Positions 7,980-14,916 of a DNA stretch of 14,916 bases are shown one piece after another. The position numbers and the translations under genes are program-made. The stretch comes from JAVKLU01 sp031538895. GTDB lineage: Bacteria > Pseudomonadota > Gammaproteobacteria > Burkholderiales > Burkholderiaceae. The stretch covers positions 1-14,916 of the forward strand of contig JAVKLU010000054.1 of NCBI GenBank assembly GCA_031538895.1, written 5' to 3'. Below the pieces are notes generated by a model. The model was not told where the DNA came from and did not search any database. It saw only the letters and a program-made list of their open reading frames with translations. Position 1 is the first letter of the stretch. Each line of letters starts with the position of its first letter.

Positions 7980-8149
7980 CCGTTCTCGCTTTCTTATTCC
8001 TCATATTTTGCCTGTATGGGTGCCGCACTAATCCATTCAGCGTCAGGTTATAAAAGCGTGTCGATCTTGTTTCGCACCATCAAAGTCACCATTTTTGATC
8101 CCGCAAAACCCTTTTATCTGTTTTTATCTATTTCTTATAGGAGTCCTGA

Positions 8150-10315
8150 ATGAGTACCGAATCCAATACCCCATCTTCCGGCCAATGTCCGGTCATGCAC
8201 GGCTCTAGCACGACCAAAGGCAGTACGCCCTTGGCATGGTGGCCCAATGCACTGAACCTGAACGTCCTGCACCAGCAGGACAACAAAACCAACCCGCTCA
8301 AGGGTGTTAACTACCGCGAAGAAGTCAAAAAGCTCGACGTGGCCGCCTTGAAAAAAGACATGGTCGCGCTCATGACCGACAGCCAAGAATGGTGGCCAGC
8401 CGACTGGGGCCACTACGGTGGTCTGATGATACGCTTGGCTTGGCACTCGGCCGGTTCTTACCGCGTGGCCGACGGCCGTGGTGGTGCTGGTGCGGGCAAC
8501 ATCCGTTTCGCACCCTTGAACTCTTGGCCTGACAACGGCAACTTGGACAAAGCCCGCCGTTTGCTGTGGCCCATCAAGAAAAAATACGGCAACAAAATCA
8601 GCTGGGCCGACTTGATCATCTTGGCCGGTAACGTCGCCTACGAATCCATGGGTCTGAAGACTTACGGCTTCTCCTTTGGTCGCGAAGACATCTGGCACCC
8701 CGAAGAGGATGTGTACTGGGGTGCGGAAAAAGAGTGGATGGCTTCCTCTAGCCGCTACGAAGGATCGGGCGAGAAGCGCGAATCTTTGGAAAACCCCTTG
8801 GCTGCTGTCCAAATGGGTTTGATTTACGTCAACCCCGAGGGCGTCATGGGCAAACCCGACCCCCTGCGCACCGCGCAAGACGTGCGTTTGACTTTTGCAC
8901 GCATGGCCATGAACGACGAAGAGACCTGCGCACTGACCGCCGGTGGCCACACCGTGGGTAAAGCCCACGGCAACGGCAAAGCCCAAAACAACGGTCCCGC
9001 ACCTGAGGGCGCTGAGATCCACGAGCAAGGCTTTGGCTGGCAGAACCACACCACTCGCAGCGTGGGTCGCGACACCGTGACCAGTGGCATCGAAGGCGCT
9101 TGGACCACCAACCCCACGAAGTGGGACAACGGTTACTTCCACTTGCTGTTGAACTACGATTGGGAACTCACCAAGAGCCCCGCCGGTGCGAACCAATGGC
9201 GTCCCATCAACATCAAGCCCGAAGACATGCCCGCCGACGTGGAAGACCCATCGATCAAGGTCATGCCCATGATGACTGACGCCGACATGGCTATGAAAAT
9301 GGACCCCGCATACCGCAAAATTTCGGAACGTTTTTATAAAGACCCCGCCTATTTTTCAGAAACTTTTGCCCGCGCTTGGTTCAAACTGACCCACCGCGAC
9401 ATGGGTCCTAAGGTTCGCTACATCGGCCCTGAAGTGCCTGCTGAAGACCTCATCTGGCAAGACCTCATCCCCGCAGGCAAAACCGGCTATGACGTGGCGG
9501 CAGTCAAAGCCAAAATCGCTGCCAGTGGTTTGAGCGTAAGCGAGATGGTATCCACTGCTTGGGACAGCGCCCGCACCTTCCGTCAGTCTGACCTGCGCGG
9601 CGGTGCCAACGGTGCACGCATCCGTTTGGCCCCACAGAAGGACTGGGAAGGCAACGAACCCGCTCGTTTGGCCAAGGTCTTGAAGGTCTTGGAAGGCATT
9701 GCCAAAGACAGCGGCGCCAGCGTGGCCGACGTGATCGTCTTGGCCGGTAACGTGGGCCTGGAGCAAGCCATCAAGGCCGCCGGTTTGAACGTCCCTGTGC
9801 CGTTCAATCGAGGCCGCGGTGACGCGACCCAAGACATGACCGATGTCGAGTCGTTCGCCGTGCTCGAGCCTGTGCACGACGGTTTCCGCAACTGGGCCAA
9901 GAAAGACTACGTCGTCAGCCCCGAAGAAATGTTGCTGGACCGCGCGCAACTCTTGGGCTTAACCGCTCACGAGATGACCTGCCTGATCGGTGGTATGCGT
10001 GTCTTGGGAACCAACCACGGCGGCTCCAAGCACGGAGTGTTCACCGACCGGTTGGGTGCGTTGTCCAACGACTTTTTCGTCAACCTGACCGACATGTCTT
10101 ACCAGTGGAAGCCCACCGGCAAAAACTCGTACGACATTGTGGAGCGCAAGACTGGAAAAGCCAAGTGGACCGCCACTCGCGCCGACCTGGTCTTTGGTTC
10201 GAACTCGATCCTGCGCGCTTACGCCGAGGTCTACGCTCAAGACGACAACAAAGAAAAGTTTGCGACAGACTTTGTAGCCGCTTGGACCAAAGTCATGAAC
10301 GCAGATCGCTTCTAA
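8150..10315 (+). CDS. katG: Catalase-peroxidase KatG
   Basis: Haem enzyme that removes hydrogen peroxide by catalase and peroxidase activity. The 721 aa have the usual two-domain layout: an N-terminal haem domain (to ~420) and a degenerate C-terminal copy. The distal triad Arg95-Trp98-His99 lies in IRLAWHSAG. The crosslinked Trp98-Tyr226-Met252 adduct needed for catalase activity is complete (GLIYVNPEG, ARMAMNDEE), and the proximal haem ligand is His267 in TAGGHTVGKAHG. All key residues are present, so the enzyme should be active. The start is fixed by a strong Shine-Dalgarno AGGAG (8139-8143) six bases upstream, unlike most genes here. An OxyR-type promoter precedes it and a strong terminator follows. 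Its codon use (GCC, AAC, GAC, ATC) is clearly richer in C than its neighbours', suggesting selection for high expression or acquisition from a GC-richer relative. Confidence 0.98.
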   Translation: MSTESNTPSSGQCPVMHGSSTTKGSTPLAWWPNALNLNVLHQQDNKTNPLKGVNYREEVKKLDVAALKKDMVALMTDSQEWWPADWGHYGGLMIRLAWHSAGSYRVADGRGGAGAGNIRFAPLNSWPDNGNLDKARRLLWPIKKKYGNKISWADLIILAGNVAYESMGLKTYGFSFGREDIWHPEEDVYWGAEKEWMASSSRYEGSGEKRESLENPLAAVQMGLIYVNPEGVMGKPDPLRTAQDVRLTFARMAMNDEETCALTAGGHTVGKAHGNGKAQNNGPAPEGAEIHEQGFGWQNHTTRSVGRDTVTSGIEGAWTTNPTKWDNGYFHLLLNYDWELTKSPAGANQWRPINIKPEDMPADVEDPSIKVMPMMTDADMAMKMDPAYRKISERFYKDPAYFSETFARAWFKLTHRDMGPKVRYIGPEVPAEDLIWQDLIPAGKTGYDVAAVKAKIAASGLSVSEMVSTAWDSARTFRQSDLRGGANGARIRLAPQKDWEGNEPARLAKVLKVLEGIAKDSGASVADVIVLAGNVGLEQAIKAAGLNVPVPFNRGRGDATQDMTDVESFAVLEPVHDGFRNWAKKDYVVSPEEMLLDRAQLLGLTAHEMTCLIGGMRVLGTNHGGSKHGVFTDRLGALSNDFFVNLTDMSYQWKPTGKNSYDIVERKTGKAKWTATRADLVFGSNSILRAYAEVYAQDDNKEKFATDFVAAWTKVMNADRF

Positions 10316-10334
10316 GCTGTTATTGTTAAAAACT

Positions 10335-10362
10335 AAAAGGCGCTGGCAACAGCGCCTTTTTT
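10335..10362 (+). terminator. Rho-independent terminator of katG (possibly bidirectional)
   Basis: A perfect 11-bp stem, AAAAGGCGCTG with CAGCGCCTTTT, closes a GCAA (GNRA) tetraloop at 10346-10349 and runs into a T-tract, 20 bases after the katG stop. On the opposite strand the same hairpin is followed by TTTTAGTTTTT, so it could also end the converging MFS transcript. Confidence 0.92.
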
Positions 10363-10384
10363 AATGCCATTTTTTTTGATGCCG

Positions 10385-10430
10385 ACTTATTTTGAAACTG
10401 AAATCAGTTTTTGACTGCGCCTAAATAAGT
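10385..10430. repeat. Nested inverted repeat in the katG/MFS convergent gap
   Basis: An outer pair, ACTTATTT (10385-10392) and AAATAAGT (10423-10430), encloses an inner hairpin, AAACTG-AAAT-CAGTTT (10395-10410), followed by TT. It lies just beyond the 3' end of the - strand MFS gene, so it may fold at the end of that transcript. It is AT-rich and weaker than the katG terminator. A role as an MFS terminator is only an inference. Confidence 0.45.
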
Positions 10431-10447
10431 TCTTCTTCATAAAGCCT

Positions 10448-11632
10448 TCAATGACGCAATTTGTAGTGACACAATAAAAATATGCCTACGCACAACACCA
10501 AACTCAGCGAGTTAATCCCAATCCAACCAATTGAAGCAAACAATGGCGCAGGTAAAAATGCGGCCAAGGTCGCGAACCCTGCGATCAAAGAATCATTGAT
10601 TCCTTGCCAATGATTTTTGTGTTCATCGGGTGCCGACTGCGCTAACAAAGCACCACCCGCGATATAGGAGAAATTCCACCCCAAACCCAACAACACCAAT
10701 CCGATAAAGATCATGGGGTAGGTATCATTCCAATAACTGGCACCTGCGGACAAAACCAATAACACAAATCCGATACTCAAAATCGATTTGGTACCAAATC
10801 GACTGATCAATTTTCCAGTAAAAAATGAGGGGGCAAACATCGCGATCACGTGTGCTTGAATAGCATGCGCACCATGTTCAAAACTGTAATGTCCGCGCAT
10901 CACCAAAGACGATGCCACCATCACCAAAGTCATCACAAAATAACTGACGCACACCGAGAAAATCGCCAAACGAATCGGCCATAACACCTCGGGATCTAAG
11001 GGCACGCGCACTTTATTTTTGTGTTCGATAGTCGTGGCAAGCGCTTGTGCGCGCCAGAACGCCAGCAATACCATATTGAGAACACCTAAGCCGACCAATA
11101 CACCATAACACCACGAAAATTCTGCAAAACCTGCGATCTCGCGTGTGGCCGTGGTCAAAAATGGCGCCACGAGCGAGGCCAAAACGCCTCCGGCAACCAC
11201 CCACGAAAAGCCGTTCGCGAGTAAGGCCTTGGGTAAAGTATCGACAGCGGCAAAACGATAAAAATTAGCCCCCGCAAAGAAGACACCCATACAGGCATGT
11301 GCCACCAACATGCCGATAAAGTTGTGTGTACTGACCGCCAAAAATCCGATCAGTCCCGCCAGTATTAAAAATCCAGACGCCAACAAAAAAGCGGGTTTGC
11401 GTCCGATGCGTTTCATCCACATCGACATCGGATAGGTCGCCAGCATTACCGCCGCAAATTGCACGCCATACGCCATTGTGCTTAAAGATAAATCGGGGGC
11501 CAACAGCGCTCCGACCAAGGCGCTAATGGTCACGGCGATGACCGCAGCGGAGACATTGATCGCTTGGCACAGGGCCAGCAAATAAGTCGCAAAAGGGAGG
11601 CGCAACGATGCTGCCGCAGGGTGAGTATTCAT
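10448..11632 (-). CDS. MFS transporter (12 predicted membrane segments)
   Basis: About 394 aa from the ATG read at 11632-11630. The protein is hydrophobic throughout, with a pattern of about 12 helices. It has an MFS motif-A-like loop between helices 2 and 3 (MWMKRIGRKPAFLL), a matching loop in the second half (KLISRFGTKS), and a GLGWNF segment followed by ALLAQSAP near helix 10. The substrate cannot be assigned; a drug, metabolite or amino-acid exporter or importer are all possible. An upstream in-frame ATG at 11692-11690 would add 20 residues and has GAAGG three bases before it, whereas the 11632 start has no Shine-Dalgarno sequence but sits directly before the first membrane helix, as is usual. 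It converges with katG and diverges from the ABC transporter remnant. Confidence 0.88.
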   Translation of the reverse strand: MNTHPAAASLRLPFATYLLALCQAINVSAAVIAVTISALVGALLAPDLSLSTMAYGVQFAAVMLATYPMSMWMKRIGRKPAFLLASGFLILAGLIGFLAVSTHNFIGMLVAHACMGVFFAGANFYRFAAVDTLPKALLANGFSWVVAGGVLASLVAPFLTTATREIAGFAEFSWCYGVLVGLGVLNMVLLAFWRAQALATTIEHKNKVRVPLDPEVLWPIRLAIFSVCVSYFVMTLVMVASSLVMRGHYSFEHGAHAIQAHVIAMFAPSFFTGKLISRFGTKSILSIGFVLLVLSAGASYWNDTYPMIFIGLVLLGLGWNFSYIAGGALLAQSAPDEHKNHWQGINDSLIAGFATLAAFLPAPLFASIGWIGINSLSLVLCVGIFLLCHYKLRH

Positions 11633-11839
11633 AATAGTAGTGTCAAGAAAGAAGGTCAGAAATGAGCCCAATAGCTCAAATTTTACCTTCATGTACCTTC
11701 AGCAAGATGGGCGCCGATGGCGGAGGGTACACACGCCCGATAACAATGGCCTTGTCCCTAGCGCGATTTTCCCGTCGGTTAGAATCACTCCCCAAACACG
11801 GCGACACCGACAGCGCCCGCGCCTTACTGGCCCAGATGA

Positions 11840-11974
11840 ATCCTTATCAAACCGAGGCGCAGCACAGCAGGCATTTGCGTGTTAGCACGTCCCAGCAATT
11901 TAGAAAATTTATTTTTGCAACTTACCGGCCGATAAATGCGTGAGGATGGCCGGTCACAAAAGGAAATCGCATGA
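11840..11974 (+). pseudogene. C-terminal remnant of a NodI-type ABC transporter ATPase
   Basis: Frame from 11882 reads LARPSNLENLFLQLTGR, the family's C-terminal signature (typically RP.NLEDVFL.LTGRE.RE). TAA at 11933-11935 then interrupts it. Reading through gives MREDGRSQKEIA and a TGA at 11972-11974, overlapping the permease ATG (11971) as ATGA. The intact gene thus probably continued 'LTGR-E-MRE' to that TGA, with TAA arising from GAA. Upstream in this frame there is a TGA at 11837-11839. The alternative frame is open from 11662 and reads QHSRHLR directly before the signature, so one frameshift near 11881 may also exist; the relic may reach left to about 11740. Walker A, ABC signature, Walker B and some 200 residues are absent, so this cannot be a working ATPase. 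Recognition rests on one short motif plus the neighbouring partner. Confidence 0.7.
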
Positions 11975-12762
11975 GTGCAAGCGCCTCGCATCTGTTGATG
12001 CGACCACAGATCACCCGCCGTTGGACTGCGGTATGGCAACGTAATTTTTTGGTCTGGCGCAAATTAGCTGTCGCCAGCGTGTTGGGCAATATCGCCGAAC
12101 CTTTGATCTCTCTGGCGGCTTTCGGCCTTGGTGTCGGCGCTCTGATCGGTCAGGTCAATGGCGTTCCCTATTTGGAGTTTTTGGTCTCGGGCTCTATCGC
12201 CATGAGTGTGATGATGGCGGCCAGTTTTGAATCACAATATTCGGCTTTTGCGCGGATGCACGGACAAAAAACCTGGGAAGCAATCATGCTGGCACCGGTG
12301 TCACTGGACAACATCGTTTTTGCGGAAATGGTGTGGGCCGCGACCAAATCACTATTTACGGCCATCGCGATTTTGATAGTGGTGTTGGTACTGGGCATTA
12401 GTCATGCGCCAAGCCTGTTGTTGACCTTGCCCTTGTTGGTATTGACTGGCGCAGTGTTTGCCAGCATGGGTTTGGTAATGACGGCCCTAGCGCGCGGCTA
12501 CGATTTTTTCACCTATTACTTCACCTTGTGTTTAACGCCCATGATGTTTTTGTCGGGGATTTATTTTCCGCAAGATCAGTTGCCGCAATGGTTGCAGGCA
12601 ATCACACAGATATTGCCTTTGGCGGTGGCGGTAAAGATGATACGTCCGCTATTTTTTAACCAGTGGGACAGTCACTTTGTTTGGCATTTATCAATTTTGC
12701 TGATCTGGGGGGCCGCCGCGTTTACCTTGGCTTTGCATTTATTGCGTCGCCGCTTGGGGTAA
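11971..12762 (+). CDS. NodJ-type ABC-2 transporter permease
   Basis: Inner-membrane permease of 263 aa with about six helices, resembling the NodJ/ABC-2 family along its length: an N-terminal arginine/tryptophan-rich segment (RRWTAVWQRNFLVWRK), FLVSGSIAMSVMMAASFES, the QKTWEAIMLAPVS loop, and FLSGIYFPQDQLPQWLQ near the last helices. In rhizobia NodI-NodJ export lipochitin oligosaccharides. Non-symbiotic beta- and gammaproteobacteria carry homologues of unknown cargo, so the nod name should not be taken as function. The start is supported by AGGA at 11961-11964, six bases upstream, and by the ATGA overlap with the broken ATPase frame. Its cognate ATPase is a remnant, so this gene is either orphaned and decaying or served by an ATPase elsewhere. 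The permease itself shows no damage. Confidence 0.88.
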   Translation: MSASASHLLMRPQITRRWTAVWQRNFLVWRKLAVASVLGNIAEPLISLAAFGLGVGALIGQVNGVPYLEFLVSGSIAMSVMMAASFESQYSAFARMHGQKTWEAIMLAPVSLDNIVFAEMVWAATKSLFTAIAILIVVLVLGISHAPSLLLTLPLLVLTGAVFASMGLVMTALARGYDFFTYYFTLCLTPMMFLSGIYFPQDQLPQWLQAITQILPLAVAVKMIRPLFFNQWDSHFVWHLSILLIWGAAAFTLALHLLRRRLG

Positions 12763-12856
12763 ACCAACTTAGCAGATTATTAAAACTATTCACTATGACC
12801 TTTTCATCGCATAGGTGCAAAGAATTTGATTCACGCTGTAATTTTTTTCGACTGAT

Positions 12857-14680
12857 ATGACTACTCCTTTACTTGTGCCGGACATTGGCGACTTCAAAGA
12901 TGTCGCAATTATTGAAATTTTGGTGAAAGTTGGTGACACCATTGCGCGCGATCAATCTCTGCTGACCGTCGAGTCGGACAAAGCCAGTATGGAAATTCCC
13001 GCGACGATGGCTGGCGTAGTGCGCGCCCTGTCAGTCAAACTGGGCGACAAGGTCAGTCAGGGCAGCGTGATTTTGCAATTGGAGCAAACCGACGCACCGG
13101 CACCTACCGTCGCCGCGCCGACAACTACCGCCGCCGCGCCCGTGAGTACAGCGACTCCATCGACTTCACCCTCATCACCGCCAGCAGGCCAGGCCGATAA
13201 CTACGATTGTGATGTGTTGGTTTTAGGTGCGGGTCCGGGCGGCTATTCGGCGGCCTTTCGCGCGGCTGATCTGGGGTTAAAAGTGATTCTGGTGGAACGT
13301 TACGCCACACTGGGCGGGGTGTGTTTGAACGTCGGTTGCATTCCTTCAAAAGCCTTGTTGCACGTCGCGGCGGTGATGGATGAAACAAAACATTTAGCCG
13401 CACTGGGCGTGGACTTTGGCGCACCCAAAGTCAATATCGACCTGCTGCGCGGGCATAAAGAAAAAGTCATCGGCAAGTTGACCGGCGGGCTTGCGGCCAT
13501 GGCCAAAATGCGCAAAGTCACCACCGTGCGCGGTCTGGGACATTTTGTAGATGCGCACCATCTCGAAGTAAGCGAGACCAGCGGCAATGCTCAAGCATTA
13601 AGCGGCAAAAAACAAATAATCAGTTTTCGCAGTGCCATCATCGCGGCGGGCTCGCAAGCCGTGCGTTTGCCTTTCATGCAAAAAGATGGGCTGGATAAGG
13701 ACCCGCGCGTGGTCGATAGCACCGGTGCTTTGGAACTGAAACAAGTGCCCAAACGTATGCTGATTTTGGGCGGCGGCATCATCGGTCTAGAAATGGGCAC
13801 GGTGTACAGCACGCTGGGCGCGCGTTTGGATGTGGTGGAAATGATGGACGGCCTGATGCAGGGCGCGGATCGCGATTTGGTGAAGGTGTGGCAAAAAATG
13901 AATGCGCCGCGCTTTGATAACATTTTGCTCAAAACCAAAACCATAGGGGCCAAAGCCACCAAGGCGGGTATTGAAGTGAGCTTTGAAGGCGAAGGCGCAC
14001 CGTCGCCACAAACCTATGATCTGGTGCTGCAAGCCGTGGGGCGCGCACCCAACGGCAAAAATATCGCTGCTGAAAAAGCGGGCGTGGCGGTGACCGAGCG
14101 CGGCTTTATCAAGGTCGACATTCAAATGCGCACCAATGTGCCGCACATCTTCGCCATTGGCGACATTGTCGGCCAGCCCATGTTGGCGCACAAGGCGGTG
14201 CACGAGGCCCACGTGGCGGCCGAAGTCATCGCCGGCGAATTGCAGGGCAATAAGGCACTGGCAACAGCGGCATTCAACGCCCGCGTCATCCCAAGCGTGG
14301 CCTACACCGACCCCGAAGTGGCATGGGTGGGCTTGACCGAAGACCAGGCCAAAGCGCAAGGCATCAAGGTCAAAAAAGGTTTGTTCCCCTGGACGGCTTC
14401 GGGCCGCGCCATTGCCAACGGGCGCGATGAGGGCTTTACCAAACTGCTGTTTGACGATAGCGAATCTGCGCACGGGCACGGCAAAATTCTGGGCGGCGGC
14501 ATGGTGGGCACACACGCGGGCGACATGATTGGCGAGATTGCACTGGCGATTGAAATGGGCGCTGACGCGGTGGACATCGGCAAAACCATTCATCCGCACC
14601 CCACGCTGGGCGAGAGTATCGGCATGGCGGCGGAGGTGGCGCATGGCAGCTGTACCGATTTGCCACCGGTCAAAAAATGA
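12857..14680 (+). CDS. lpdA: Dihydrolipoyl dehydrogenase (E3) with N-terminal lipoyl domain
   Basis: Flavoprotein E3 component of the pyruvate (or another 2-oxo acid) dehydrogenase complex; it reoxidises dihydrolipoyl groups and passes electrons to NAD+. The 607 aa comprise a lipoyl domain (1-75, lipoylated Lys42 in VESDKASMEIP), an Ala/Pro/Thr linker (about 76-115), and a full E3. FAD binding is GAGPGG (124-129). The redox disulphide is Cys156/Cys161 (GVCLNVGCIPSK). NAD binding is GGGIIG (305-310). The catalytic pair His581/Glu586 lies in HPHPTLGES. This lipoyl-E3 form is typical of pyruvate dehydrogenase E3 in betaproteobacteria. aceE and aceF are not directly upstream; an ABC permease is, 94 bases away. 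No Shine-Dalgarno sequence precedes the ATG. A 36-codon ORF overlaps the stop. Confidence 0.97.
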   Translation: MTTPLLVPDIGDFKDVAIIEILVKVGDTIARDQSLLTVESDKASMEIPATMAGVVRALSVKLGDKVSQGSVILQLEQTDAPAPTVAAPTTTAAAPVSTATPSTSPSSPPAGQADNYDCDVLVLGAGPGGYSAAFRAADLGLKVILVERYATLGGVCLNVGCIPSKALLHVAAVMDETKHLAALGVDFGAPKVNIDLLRGHKEKVIGKLTGGLAAMAKMRKVTTVRGLGHFVDAHHLEVSETSGNAQALSGKKQIISFRSAIIAAGSQAVRLPFMQKDGLDKDPRVVDSTGALELKQVPKRMLILGGGIIGLEMGTVYSTLGARLDVVEMMDGLMQGADRDLVKVWQKMNAPRFDNILLKTKTIGAKATKAGIEVSFEGEGAPSPQTYDLVLQAVGRAPNGKNIAAEKAGVAVTERGFIKVDIQMRTNVPHIFAIGDIVGQPMLAHKAVHEAHVAAEVIAGELQGNKALATAAFNARVIPSVAYTDPEVAWVGLTEDQAKAQGIKVKKGLFPWTASGRAIANGRDEGFTKLLFDDSESAHGHGKILGGGMVGTHAGDMIGEIALAIEMGADAVDIGKTIHPHPTLGESIGMAAEVAHGSCTDLPPVKK

Positions 14681-14787
14681 ACGCAGAAATAAGCGACGCA
14701 GTGAAGAGCAAAGTAGTGAAGGACATTGAAGAGCTCATTGCCCAGCTCAAAACCATCGTGGCTGAGATGAAGGGCGAGGATCAGTGA
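14677..14787 (+). CDS. Possible small protein (36 aa) translationally coupled to lpdA
   Basis: An ATG at 14677 overlaps the lpdA stop as ATGA and opens a 36-codon frame ending in TGA at 14785-14787. The product is highly charged and reads as one amphipathic helix with regular hydrophobic spacing (VVKDIEELIAQLKTIVAEM), which suggests a short coiled coil. Coupling by ATGA could give it translation without its own Shine-Dalgarno sequence. I recognise no family. It may equally be a chance frame in the lpdA 3' region. Homologues after lpdA in relatives would decide. Confidence 0.4.
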   Translation: MNAEISDAVKSKVVKDIEELIAQLKTIVAEMKGEDQ

Positions 14788-14848
14788 GAATGAGTGGCGT
14801 GAATTTTTGGGCAAACTGCTGGATGGGTGCGGCGGAGTGATCGCATCT

Positions 14849-14916
14849 GGGCCCTGCGACTGCGCGCAGGGTGACGGGAGACCTAAAACATACCTCCACC
14901 GTCATCCTGCGCGCAG
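14849..14916. repeat. Inverted pair of GC-rich palindromic repeats, cut by the window end
   Basis: The left arm, 14860-14877, and the right arm, 14899-14916, are reverse complements with 17 of 18 bases matching and 21 bases between them. The left arm is part of a hairpin of its own: CCCTGCG (14852-14858), a 6-base loop, and CGCAGGG (14865-14871). The right arm begins CCGTCATCCTGCGCGCAG and probably continues past the window. This is the layout of a REP-like intergenic element: palindromic units in opposed orientation after a gene's 3' end. It lacks a T-tract, so it is not a standard terminator, though it may stabilise or end the lpdA transcript. 14788-14848 shows nothing I recognise. Confidence 0.7.

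Noticed and set aside
8135..9196. 353-codon open frame on the - strand opposite katG
   Set aside because: It is antisense to an unmistakable katG and is kept open by katG's C-ending codon bias. The product shows no family resemblance, and the frame at 9356-9949 is the same artefact.
11618..11646. Consensus TTGACA on the - strand at 11646-11641, before the MFS start
   Set aside because: No -10 hexamer lies 16-18 bases downstream, and the position would place transcription start inside the coding sequence. Treated as chance.
11640..11943. Two overlapping + strand open frames (81 and 93 codons) between the MFS gene and the permease
   Set aside because: Neither gives a recognisable protein as a whole. 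The recognisable signal is in the third frame (NodI C-terminus), so these are better read as debris of the broken ATPase than as genes.
13787..14644. 285-codon open frame on the - strand opposite lpdA
   Set aside because: It overlaps the conserved E3 coding sequence completely. The His/Ala/Val-rich product looks like a frame shadow.
14790..14840. 16-codon open frame after the small ORF downstream of lpdA
   Set aside because: Too short, no supporting signal and no recognisable sequence.

Overview
The window reads as chromosomal DNA of a Gram-negative bacterium, most likely a betaproteobacterium of the order Burkholderiales. The main pointer is the dihydrolipoyl dehydrogenase with its own N-terminal lipoyl domain, an architecture known from Ralstonia, Neisseria and relatives. 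The NodI/NodJ-type ABC exporter remains, the Kef-type antiporter and the OxyR-type katG promoter fit the same group. A family-level placement (for example Oxalobacteraceae) is only a guess. Base composition is moderate, and most genes share a mixed codon usage with many GCG, TTG and ATT codons. katG is the exception.

Layout. 1-312 holds no convincing gene; its first ~140 bases look like a dispersed non-coding segment. From ~313 to 7827 five genes run on the + strand: an LTA-synthase-type membrane sulfatase-fold enzyme, a Kef-type CPA2 cation:proton antiporter with an RCK domain, a COG2509-type FAD-dependent oxidoreductase, a small exported TPR protein, and panB (pantothenate/CoA synthesis). 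The gaps between them are 62-139 bases, so they are loosely spaced and not a tight operon. A 322-base regulatory gap (7828-8149) follows. It carries a clear OxyR site abutting a good sigma-70 promoter and drives katG (8150-10315), which ends at a strong GCAA-loop terminator (10335-10362). katG is more GC-rich and C-ending in codon use than its neighbours.

On the - strand, 11632-10448 encodes an MFS transporter that converges on katG. Between it and the next + gene lies the wreck of a NodI-type ABC ATPase. Only its C-terminal signature survives, interrupted by a stop codon, but its old frame still overlaps the start of the intact NodJ-type permease (11971-12762) by ATGA. lpdA follows (12857-14680), with a possible 36-residue protein overlapping its stop codon. 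The right edge is a pair of inverted GC-rich palindromic repeats cut by the window end.

Most of the content is housekeeping or envelope/stress function. The observations most worth checking are the broken ABC exporter (permease kept, ATPase lost), the OxyR-katG control region, the small ORF after lpdA, and the repeats at both window edges. I saw no sign of a phage, insertion sequence, CRISPR array or obvious defence system, and no wholly novel system.
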